Shown here piece by piece: positions 1-6,162 of a stretch of 20,084 nucleotides of DNA (position 1 is the stretch's first letter; each line of letters starts with the position of its first letter). The notes beneath the pieces are model-generated. The model was given only the letters and a program-made list of their open reading frames with translations, did not search any database and was not told the DNA's origin. Origin of the DNA: RGIG7300 sp045133915 (GTDB lineage Bacteria > Bacillota > Clostridia > Oscillospirales > CAG-272). The position numbers and the translations under genes are program-made. The stretch lies in NCBI GenBank assembly GCA_045133915.1, contig JBGUUX010000036.1, positions 1-20,084 on the forward strand, read 5' to 3'.

Positions 1-11
1 TTTTTGTTTAT

Positions 12-225
12 CCAAGCCGCAGGCTTGGTATATCATCGCCGCACAACGTGCGGTGCATATCATCAAGGGCGGCAAGCCGCCCTTGTATCTCATCACGCGC
101 CAGCGTGCATCTACCTGCGGCTTGATGAGATACAACACTTCGTGTTGATGATATACCGCAACAAGTTGCGGATGATATACAAGGCAACGCCTTGATTTTT
201 TGTTTTTGCTTCGCAAAAACAAAAA
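12..225. repeat. Hairpin array 1: short hairpins with mirrored linkers
   Basis: Consecutive perfect short hairpins lie at 12-28 (7-bp stem), 39-53 (6), 64-85 (10), 94-107 (5), 133-147 (6), 156-171 (7), 180-194 (6) and 197-225 (13). Stem sequences differ, while loops are tiny (AA, AAC, GCA, TTC, GCCA). The linkers are conserved and mirrored: TATATCATC-like on the left (29-37, 56-64, 86-95) and GATGATATA-like on the right (123-132, 147-156, 171-179). Each left linker can pair with a right linker in nested order, so the whole block could fold as one spine carrying opposed hairpins. No convincing reading frame or gene is present. I do not recognise it as a named repeat family. Confidence 0.75.
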
Positions 226-438
226 GTCCCGCCGAGCCGTGTATATGAGAATTTGAAACCCTGCATGTGCAGGTTGGTGTCCTCTCCAATGTTTTGTGCT
301 CCCAGCGTCCCGATCCTCCCGTGACATAAGCAGGGGAGGTGGGGAGGTCTGCATACCCTTCATCGGAAGTTTATCCGGACTCCATTTTTCAAGTGTGGGC
401 TTAATACCTCATATATCACAAACTAAGCAGGAAATTTG
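226..438. other. Gene-free stretch with a few possible stems
   Basis: No plausible coding region is seen. Visible structure is a palindrome at 260-273 (CCTGCA/TGCAGG), complementary six-mers CCTCCC/GGGAGG around 316-340, and possible enclosing arms CCGAT/ATCGG. These could belong to a structured RNA or repeat remnant, but no known RNA family is recognised and no promoter stands out. Confidence 0.4.
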
Positions 439-538
439 TTTAGCTTCGCTAAAATGATGTGCCGTTGGCAATGATGTATTCCGTTTGACACGGAATAACG
501 ATGTACCTAACGGTAATGATGTTGCCGCTGTGCGGCAA
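439..538. repeat. Hairpin array 2: five hairpins with ATGATGT linkers
   Basis: Five hairpins of unrelated stem sequence are separated by an almost constant 7-nt linker. Stems: 439-453 (6 bp, loop TTC), 460-470 (4 bp, loop GTT), 477-497 (8 bp, loop TTGAC), 504-515 (4 bp, loop TAAC) and 522-538 (7 bp, loop TGT). Linkers are ATGATGT at 454-460, 471-477 and 516-522, and ACGATGT at 498-504. Unlike array 1 the linkers all point the same way, so they act as direct repeats. A hairpin plus T-run follows at 548-577. Confidence 0.75.
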
Positions 539-547
539 ATAAAGGTA

Positions 548-577
548 GATTTTCGGCCTTAACGAAAATCATTTTTG
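548..577 (+). terminator. Hairpin with T-run after hairpin array 2
   Basis: An 8-bp perfect stem (548-555 with 563-570, loop of 7) is followed on the plus strand by ATTTTTG. This is an intrinsic-terminator shape, yet no plus-strand gene precedes it in the window. It may end a transcript covering the hairpin array. On the minus strand, where it would lie beyond the DUF1292 gene, the following sequence is much less T-rich. Confidence 0.4.
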
Positions 578-647
578 ATTGCAATATCCTCGTGTGACAA
601 CTAAAGATCTCAGATAACTTCATGCGAAGTATATCCGTAGTCATCGA

Positions 648-929
648 CTACTCGCCGTCGTCTTCAAAGAGCATATCGTCGAAGATATCTGCAACCTTGT
701 CAAACTCATCGTCATCGTCGATGGTTACAAGGATCTCCTCTTCGGGATCTTCGGGATCGGGCTCGCTACGAAGGATAACGTACTCGTTGTTCTCGTTGTT
801 ATCCTGGGGAATGAGAGCGTAGTATATTCTTCCGTCTACCTCCTGACAAGCGATAAGCTCGTAAGCAGCTTCGTTGCCGTCCTCGTCTGTAAGCATCAGG
901 GTTTCGGGCTGGAACATTTCTTCTGACAT
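648..929 (-). CDS. DUF1292 / YrzB-type acidic small protein
   Basis: This 93-aa very acidic protein reads as a DUF1292 (UPF0473, YrzB-like) member. It has the typical opening of an acidic tail followed by Leu-Thr-Asp-Glu-Asp-Gly and a later TYALIPQD-like segment (here YYALIPQDN), and ends in a run of Asp/Glu. The family is widespread in Firmicutes and its function is unknown. The start is supported by GGAGGA about 8 nt upstream of the ATG. It is transcribed divergently from cysE with about 170 bp between the two starts, which contains a promoter for each. A small hairpin (636-650) overlaps the stop codon. Family call is fairly sure; role is not known. Confidence 0.8.
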   Translation of the reverse strand: MSEEMFQPETLMLTDEDGNEAAYELIACQEVDGRIYYALIPQDNNENNEYVILRSEPDPEDPEEEILVTIDDDDEFDKVADIFDDMLFEDDGE

Positions 930-965
930 TATGATGTCCTCCTAATCGTGTATTTATCCGTTGAT

Positions 966-997
966 ATTATATTACTATTTTTACGGCGGAATGTCAA
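966..997 (-). promoter_or_regulatory. Promoter for the DUF1292 gene
   Basis: On the minus strand a perfect TTGACA (992-997) is followed 17 nt later by TAATAT (969-974); an overlapping TATAAT (966-971) sits at 20 nt. Distance to the Shine-Dalgarno site is ordinary. Confidence 0.55.
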
Positions 998-1044
998 CTG
1001 TTTTTATTGACGAATTTAAGGGAAAAGTTTTTACGGTTAAGGTA

Positions 1045-1073
1045 TTTACAACAGGGGCAAAATATAATATAAT
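1045..1073 (+). promoter_or_regulatory. Promoter for cysE-cysS
   Basis: TTTACA (1045-1050), 17-nt spacer, TATAAT (1068-1073). The predicted 5' leader is only about 25 nt, so there is no room for a cysteine T-box leader of the kind that regulates cysE-cysS in some Firmicutes. Confidence 0.7.
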
Positions 1074-1102
1074 AGATATAATTAACACAAGGAGGCAGGA
1101 CT

Positions 1103-1804
1103 ATGGATAAGAAAGCCGTAATGAAAGAAATAAAAAATAACAAAGCCGTACGGATGGTCCTGCGATGTTATAAGGAGATCGCCGACGACGTAGCAGTTAT
1201 AAAGGAAAGAGACCCTGCGGCAAGAAATTCTGCCGAGATACTGCTTCTCTATTCCGGACTTCACGCAATACTTGCGTACCGTCTCTCCCATATGCTTTAT
1301 AAGAGAGGCTATAAATTTGCCGCAAGGTTTATAAGCCAGAGCGCGAGATTTATAACAGGTATCGAAATTCACCCCGGCGCCAAGATAGGCAAGGGCGTGT
1401 TTATAGACCACGGCAGCGGAGTGGTTATCGGCGAGACAGCCGAGGTTGGAGACAACTGTACCCTCTATCAGGGCGTTACCCTTGGCGGTACGGGTAAGGA
1501 CGTGGGTAAGCGTCATCCTACCCTTGAGGATAACGTAATGGTTGGCGCAGGCGCTAAGGTGCTTGGTCCCTTTACGGTAGGCGCTAACTCAAAGATCGCG
1601 GCAAACGCAGTTGTTCTTGAGCCTATTCCCAAGGATTCTACCGCAGTAGGTATCCCCGCCCGTGTGGCAAGAGTCGGAGGCAAGAAGATATGCGCAGGCG
1701 ACCTCGATCAGGTGCACATAGCCGACCCCGTTGCGCAGGAGCTCTGCCGTATGCAGATAAAGATTGACAAATTAGAAAAACAGTTAAAGGAACTCGAAAA
1801 ATGA
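1103..1804 (+). CDS. cysE: Serine O-acetyltransferase
   Basis: This 233-aa enzyme transfers acetyl from acetyl-CoA to L-serine, giving O-acetylserine for cysteine synthesis in the cytoplasm. The N-terminal helical part (about 1-80) includes DPAARN, and the rest is a left-handed beta-helix of hexapeptide repeats. The catalytic His is visible in FIDHGSG (H103), with the partner acid at E88 in EIHPGAK, and the acetyl-CoA loop GGTGKDVGKRHP follows. A Lys/Glu-rich probable coiled coil closes the protein. The length is in the usual range for the shorter bacterial CysE type. AAGGAGG at 1089-1095, seven bases before the ATG, fixes the start. It overlaps cysS by four bases (ATGA), so the two are translationally coupled. 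Confidence 0.93.
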   Translation: MDKKAVMKEIKNNKAVRMVLRCYKEIADDVAVIKERDPAARNSAEILLLYSGLHAILAYRLSHMLYKRGYKFAARFISQSARFITGIEIHPGAKIGKGVFIDHGSGVVIGETAEVGDNCTLYQGVTLGGTGKDVGKRHPTLEDNVMVGAGAKVLGPFTVGANSKIAANAVVLEPIPKDSTAVGIPARVARVGGKKICAGDLDQVHIADPVAQELCRMQIKIDKLEKQLKELEK

Positions 1805-3225
1805 TCTTATATAATACACTGACAAGAAAAAAAGAAGAATTCAAGACCCACGAGGAGGGTAAGGTGCGTATGTACACCTGCGGCCCTACCGTGTATCACT
1901 TTGCACATATAGGTAACCTCCGCAGCTATATCATGGAGGACGTGCTGGAGAAGTATCTGGCATATACAGGCTACGACGTTGACCGCGTAATGAACATTAC
2001 CGACGTTGGACATCTTTCAAGCGACGCCGACACAGGCGAGGATAAGATGCTCAAGGGCGCAAAGCGTGAGAAGAAGACTGTTATGGAGATAGCCAAGTTC
2101 TATACCGACGCCTTCTTTGCAGACTGCGATAAGCTCAATATCAAGATCCCCGCAACCGTTGTTCCCGCAACAAGCTGTATCGATGAGTTCATCAATATGG
2201 TGCAGGGCCTTATCGACGGCGGCTATGCGTACGTTGCAGGAGGTAACGTTTACTTTGATACCTCCAAGCTTAAAGAATATTACGTATTCAACGACCACGA
2301 TGCCGAAGACCTTGAGGTAGGCGTTCGCGAGGGTGTTGAGGAGGATACCAACAAGCGTAACAAGATAGACTTTGTTCTCTGGTTCACCAAGTCCAAGTTT
2401 GAGGATCAGGAGCTTAAGTGGGACAGCCCCTGGGGCGTTGGTTATCCCGGTTGGCATATCGAGTGCTCCGCTATCAGCTTAAAGCATCAGGGTGAATACC
2501 TTGACCTGCATTGCGGCGGTATCGACAATGCGTTCCCCCACCATACAAACGAGATCGCACAGAGCGAGGCGCTCATCGGTCATCAGTGGTGTCCTCACTG
2601 GTTCCATATCCTTCACCTTAACACCAACAGCGGTAAGATGAGTAAGAGTAAGGGCGAGTTTCTCACAGTTTCTCTCTTAGAGGAGAAGGGCTATAACCCC
2701 ATCGTTTACAGATTCTTCTGTCTCCAGTCTCATTACAGAAAGTCTCTTGTTTTCTCCTGGGATTCTCTTGACAATGCGGCTCAGGCTTATGACAAGCTTA
2801 TCAAGAAGATTGCAACCCTTGACGAAAATGACGGCGAGCTCGACGAGGCTGTATTTAACGAATACAAGGCTAAGTTCAATAACGTTATGGGTAACGACCT
2901 TAACACATCTCTGGGTGTTACCGCTCTCTACGACGTACTTAAGGCAAAGACTAACGGCAAGACCAAGCTTGCGCTCTTAGCCGACTATGACCGTGTTCTT
3001 TCCCTTGATCTTATCGAGGCTGCAAAGAAGCAGAAGGCTCCCAAGGAAGAGACCAAGGCAGAGACCGAGGCAGGCGATCCCCGTATCCTTGACCTTATCG
3101 CACAGCGTGCCGCTGCAAAGAAGGAAAGAAACTTTGCCGAGGCTGACCGTATCCGTGATATGCTGGCGGCAGAGGGTATAGTTCTCGTTGATACTCCTCA
3201 GGGAACAACATATAAGAAAGCGTGA
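1801..3225 (+). CDS. cysS: Cysteinyl-tRNA synthetase
   Basis: This 474-aa class I aminoacyl-tRNA synthetase charges tRNA-Cys using ATP. Visible motifs are the HIGH signature as HIGN (residues 36-39), KMSKS (279-283), and zinc-site residues C27 (TCGPTVY), C222 (WHIECSA) and H247 with E251 (FPHHTNE). The C-terminal anticodon-binding region is shown by the ending RNFAEADRIRDML, typical of CysRS. Length is normal. The start ATG overlaps the cysE stop, as is common for cysE-cysS pairs, coupling cysteine synthesis with its use in translation. A GC-rich hairpin without a T-run (3228-3254) follows the stop. Confidence 0.96.
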   Translation: MILYNTLTRKKEEFKTHEEGKVRMYTCGPTVYHFAHIGNLRSYIMEDVLEKYLAYTGYDVDRVMNITDVGHLSSDADTGEDKMLKGAKREKKTVMEIAKFYTDAFFADCDKLNIKIPATVVPATSCIDEFINMVQGLIDGGYAYVAGGNVYFDTSKLKEYYVFNDHDAEDLEVGVREGVEEDTNKRNKIDFVLWFTKSKFEDQELKWDSPWGVGYPGWHIECSAISLKHQGEYLDLHCGGIDNAFPHHTNEIAQSEALIGHQWCPHWFHILHLNTNSGKMSKSKGEFLTVSLLEEKGYNPIVYRFFCLQSHYRKSLVFSWDSLDNAAQAYDKLIKKIATLDENDGELDEAVFNEYKAKFNNVMGNDLNTSLGVTALYDVLKAKTNGKTKLALLADYDRVLSLDLIEAAKKQKAPKEETKAETEAGDPRILDLIAQRAAAKKERNFAEADRIRDMLAAEGIVLVDTPQGTTYKKA

Positions 3226-3227
3226 GC

Positions 3228-3254
3228 GGCGCAGCGCCGCAGCGAAACTGCGCC
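3228..3254 (+). other. GC-rich hairpin after cysS
   Basis: GGCGCAG (3228-3234) pairs with CTGCGCC (3248-3254); an alternative inner hairpin is GCGGCG/CGCCGC at 3226-3240. There is no T-run, so termination is uncertain and read-through into the next gene is possible. Confidence 0.4.
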
Positions 3255-3320
3255 CTGTTGTGCCGAACAATATTTAGTTATCACACGGGGTAAAGAAATA
3301 TATATTACAGAGATTTTAAA

Positions 3321-4280
3321 ATGAAAAGATTATTTTGTTTATTAATATCGGTGATCCTTTGTCTGGGCTTATGTGCCTGCGGCAATACCGTTGATTCTAC
3401 CAAGATCTATACAGATGCAAAGGCAAAGACCGACTCACTTACCTCCTTTGATTCCACAATGGAATTGAGCGTTAAGTACACCACAGGCGGCAAAGCTGTC
3501 GGAGGAAACCAATCTACCGTTCATACCCGTCTTGACCGCCGTGTAGAGGGAGCGCCTGTTTATTACAGCATTTATAAGATCAAGGATCTTTCTATCGGTC
3601 AGGAATACAACAGCTCCACCTATTATGCAGACAACGTGGTATACGAGATGTCGGGTATGGGTGAGAAGTATAAGACCCAGGTAGCGGTAGAATCTATAGA
3701 ATCCTCCTTTGATAGCGTTGCAATAGACCTTCCTGTGGATATTTTTGCAAAGTCAAGGGTAAACGGTAACAAGGTTACCGCTACTACCGATGACGACGAT
3801 CTTGAGGATATGGCGGAGACCTTCCTCTCCGGAGTTACCAATACCTACAGCTCTGTGGAGGGTGACGGAGAATTTGATTTTGATTATTCGGATATCAAGA
3901 TAGAGTTTGCTACCACCGCCGACGGTTATTTTGAGTATATCTCCATAGCATTTACCGCAGATTTTCTCGCTCTTGAGGGTAAGAGCAAGGCTAACGTATC
4001 CCTTAAGATGACCTACAACGATCCCGGAAGCGACGTTGACATCACACCTCCCGCAGACCTTAGTGAGTACACCTGGTACGAGGGCGGAGACAAGACTCAG
4101 GAAGAGCTTGAGGGTGAGATGATGGAAGAGATACTTGCAATGTTCGTCTTTGAAAACGGTACCGCCACAAAGGTGGAAAACTACGACGAGCTTTATGCGA
4201 TTGCCTGTTCCAAGTATACCAAGGAAAAAGTTGATATGTTCGTTCAGACCATAGAGGCCATGAGCGGCATGGGCGCATAA
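3321..4280 (+). CDS. Secreted lipoprotein of unknown function
   Basis: This 319-aa protein starts with a lipoprotein signal peptide: MKR, a hydrophobic run, then the lipobox-like LCACG, giving a lipidated Cys at about residue 20. The mature part is rich in Thr, Ser, Tyr and Asp with alternating beta-strand character, for example repeated segments on a substrate-less LolA/LppX-like pattern. That fold is only an impression; no enzymatic motif is visible. An acidic stretch (TTDDDDLEDMAE) lies in the middle. The Shine-Dalgarno site is weak (AGAG region). It lies about 95 nt after cysS and may be in the same transcript or have its own promoter. It ends at a strong terminator. Confidence 0.7.
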   Translation: MKRLFCLLISVILCLGLCACGNTVDSTKIYTDAKAKTDSLTSFDSTMELSVKYTTGGKAVGGNQSTVHTRLDRRVEGAPVYYSIYKIKDLSIGQEYNSSTYYADNVVYEMSGMGEKYKTQVAVESIESSFDSVAIDLPVDIFAKSRVNGNKVTATTDDDDLEDMAETFLSGVTNTYSSVEGDGEFDFDYSDIKIEFATTADGYFEYISIAFTADFLALEGKSKANVSLKMTYNDPGSDVDITPPADLSEYTWYEGGDKTQEELEGEMMEEILAMFVFENGTATKVENYDELYAIACSKYTKEKVDMFVQTIEAMSGMGA

Positions 4281-4302
4281 AACAATACGTAATTAAAATG
4301 AT

Positions 4303-4332
4303 AAAAGCTGTCACTTTAACGTGACAGCTTTT
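4303..4332. terminator. Bidirectional terminator between convergent lipoprotein genes
   Basis: A perfect 12-bp stem (4303-4314 with 4321-4332, loop TTTAAC) has A-run and T-run on opposite sides, so it serves both the plus-strand 319-aa lipoprotein gene and the minus-strand gene that ends at 4335. Confidence 0.9.
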
Positions 4333-4334
4333 TA

Positions 4335-4679
4335 TTAATTTCTTGTATCCTTACCGCCGCCGAGGATGTCGTCAACTGCGTCGGTTGCGCCTTTAACTGC
4401 ATCGCTTACGGCGTCGCCGGCATCGTTAAGCATACCGTCCTTGGTATCGGTGGTTTTTGTATCATCCGAGCCACGGTCGGTGGTGTCGTCCTTCTTTTTG
4501 TCAGAGGTATCCTTGCCGTTGTCCCGATTTGTAGTAGTTCTATCGGTTGCCTCGGTACGTCTTGAGGTATCGTCTGTTACGATGCCGTTATTTTCGGCAC
4601 GGTCTGTACGTGCTCTGCAGGCTACGAACACCACACCCACAAGGCAAATTACAAGAATTAATGCTGTTAACTTTTTCAT
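4335..4679 (-). CDS. Small Thr/Asp/Lys-rich lipoprotein
   Basis: This 114-aa protein has a classical signal peptide (MKK, then about 16 hydrophobic residues) ending in a lipobox-like FVAC, with the lipidated Cys at about 21. The mature part is low-complexity: Thr, Asp, Lys and Arg dominate residues 24-85, as expected of a disordered surface linker. A short Ala/Asp helical segment (DAVSDAVKGATDAVDD) precedes the C-terminus. No domain is recognised. GGAG eight bases before the ATG supports the start. The region immediately upstream is the large foldback element, so its promoter must lie within or beyond that element; none is obvious. Confidence 0.65.
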   Translation of the reverse strand: MKKLTALILVICLVGVVFVACRARTDRAENNGIVTDDTSRRTEATDRTTTNRDNGKDTSDKKKDDTTDRGSDDTKTTDTKDGMLNDAGDAVSDAVKGATDAVDDILGGGKDTRN

Positions 4680-4696
4680 GGTAGATCTCCTTTGTT

Positions 4697-4977
4697 AAGG
4701 TCAGGGAAGTTGAGCCCCATACGGTTTTAGATGGCAGATATCCGCCAATGTCATTGTCAGCGATTTAGTCAATATCGCCTATATTGCCGTCAATCGCTTT
4801 CGCGACCTGACGAATATCTGCTCATCTAAAACTACGAAGCACATTCGGACGAGAGATTTTTGAGATAGTTTGTTCGGTGGAGTTCGCAGGCTTGCTGGAG
4901 GCAAGTCAAGAACGGAAACGAGCGAAACATCCTAAAATCTCCGTCCCAATGCGTATTGGTTCAACCTCCCTGACCTT
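4697..4977. repeat. Large foldback element, three-way junction of imperfect inverted repeats
   Basis: The outer arms are 4697-4723 and 4952-4977 (about 27 nt, 3-4 differences, starting AAGGTCAGGG and ending CCCTGACCTT). Inside lie two more long helices: 4724-4746 with 4809-4832, and 4840-4863 with 4931-4953, each with only a few mismatches. Smaller inner hairpins include CAATAT/ATATTG near 4770-4786 and CTTGC/GCAAG at 4881-4895. No coding frame is convincing. The size and near-perfect terminal inverted repeats suggest a MITE-like element, and the fold could equally be a structured RNA. No clear target-site duplication is visible. Confidence 0.7.
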
Positions 4978-5025
4978 TAGTTACAAGGATAGTATTTACC
5001 GTTTTTGCTTCATTAAACAAAAAAT

Positions 5026-5055
5026 AAAGATTTTCCGCAAAAGCGGAAAATCTTT
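5026..5055 (-). terminator. gpsA terminator
   Basis: A perfect 13-bp stem (5026-5038 with 5043-5055, loop of 4) touches the gpsA stop codon. On the minus strand it is followed by TATTTTTTGTTT, a good intrinsic-terminator tail. Confidence 0.9.
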
Positions 5056-6019
5056 ACCATAACTCTTTCTTTAAAGATCTCTTGAAAAGTCCGAACAGGC
5101 TTTCCTTAACGTCAATATTTTCGTAGAGGATCTTATATACCGCCTCGCAGATAGGCATTTCAACGTTATACTTTTTGCAGAGGTTATGAAGCGCTGCCGC
5201 GGTATAATAACCCTCGGCAAGCTTGTCGTACTTTTCGCCCTTTGCATAGAGCTCACCGAACATACGGTTGTGGCTGAACTGTGAGAATACGGTTGCCTCA
5301 TAGTCGCCTAAGTGACAGAGACCGTATGCAGAAAGCTCGTTTCCGCCCATAGCCTTGATAAGACGGGAAACCTCACGTGTACCTCTGGACATAAGCGCGC
5401 CCTTGAGGGAAGAAACGCCCATACCGTCAAGCAGACCTGCCGCGATACCTATAACGTTCTTTGCCGCAGCGCCTACCTCGTTGCCGAGAAGGTCCTCGCC
5501 GTAGTAGAAGCGGATAAGGTCGCTACTGAACTCCTCAACAAGCTTTTCCTTGAGAGCTTCGTCCTTTGTGTCTATTATCATACAGTTGGGTATTCCGCGA
5601 TAGAACTCCTGAACGTGACCGGGGCCGATCCATACCGCAACCTTTACGGGGAACTTAGCCTGAGACTCCACTACCTCGGTCAGTCTCATACCGCTTTCGA
5701 TCTCAATACCCTTCATACAGAGTATAAAGGTGCGCTCCTTGTTATCCCCAAGAGCGTTTATCTCGTCGATAAGAGAACGAAGTCCCTGAGATCCGATGGA
5801 GATAACTACCGCATCAACGTCTGCTATAGCCTCCTTGAGATCATAACAAAGACCGATAGACTCGGGAATGGTTATAAGACCGTTCGTGCGGGTGGTAGAA
5901 AATGCTATCATATCGGGGGTATCCTTGGGTCCGTAGATAGTGATATCGTGACCTGTACGGTCGAGGTACCAAGCTATACAGCTTCCCCATCTGCCTGCGC
6001 CAATTACTGTAATCTTCAT
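5054..6019 (-). CDS. gpsA: NAD(P)-dependent glycerol-3-phosphate dehydrogenase
   Basis: This 321-aa cytoplasmic enzyme reduces dihydroxyacetone phosphate to sn-glycerol 3-phosphate for phospholipid synthesis. The N-terminal Rossmann fold shows GAGRWG (residues 7-12). The middle carries CMKGIE, and the C-terminal helical domain has the catalytic-Lys segment GAAAKNVIGIAAG followed by a GDYEATVFS-type motif. Length is normal for GpsA, although the nucleotide-binding motif GAGRWG differs from the common GAGSWG. GGAG seven to eight bases before the ATG supports the start. It appears to be a single-gene unit ending at its own terminator; no strong promoter was found in the 135 bp upstream, which hold a palindrome. 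Confidence 0.92.
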   Translation of the reverse strand: MKITVIGAGRWGSCIAWYLDRTGHDITIYGPKDTPDMIAFSTTRTNGLITIPESIGLCYDLKEAIADVDAVVISIGSQGLRSLIDEINALGDNKERTFILCMKGIEIESGMRLTEVVESQAKFPVKVAVWIGPGHVQEFYRGIPNCMIIDTKDEALKEKLVEEFSSDLIRFYYGEDLLGNEVGAAAKNVIGIAAGLLDGMGVSSLKGALMSRGTREVSRLIKAMGGNELSAYGLCHLGDYEATVFSQFSHNRMFGELYAKGEKYDKLAEGYYTAAALHNLCKKYNVEMPICEAVYKILYENIDVKESLFGLFKRSLKKELW

Positions 6020-6100
6020 ATTTTATCTCCTTATTGTTATATAGGGATTTTATTTATTTCGTGTGATTTGTAACGCTGAACCAACGAGCGTAGTTTGGGT

Positions 6101-6162
6101 GGAGTACTGGGGTTCCCCAAAGCAAGCTTGTCGAGCTTTGGGGGTTCGCAGTACCTTACTCC
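6101..6162. repeat. Interrupted palindrome between the ASKHA gene and gpsA
   Basis: Nested arms are GGAG/CTCC at the ends, TACTG (6105-6109) with CAGTA (6149-6153), and CCCCAAAGC (6115-6123) with GCTTTGGGG (6135-6143) around an 11-nt loop. It overlaps the last codons and the stop of the minus-strand ASKHA gene. There is no T-run, so it looks more like a dispersed palindromic repeat than an ordinary terminator. Confidence 0.6.

Noticed and set aside
8..289. Minus-strand 93-aa and plus-strand 63-aa open frames in array 1
   Set aside because: They run through the hairpin array, lack Shine-Dalgarno sites, and their residues reflect the palindromes rather than a protein.
12..538. CRISPR arrays
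   Set aside because: The repeated units are very short linkers, the variable parts are perfect palindromes of varying size, and no cas gene is near.
1074..1102. A cysteine T-box leader before cysE
   Set aside because: The promoter leaves a leader of about 25 nt and no T-box consensus is present.
5312..6073. 253-aa plus-strand open frame opposite gpsA
   Set aside because: It is the antisense shadow of a clear gpsA gene and has no family features.
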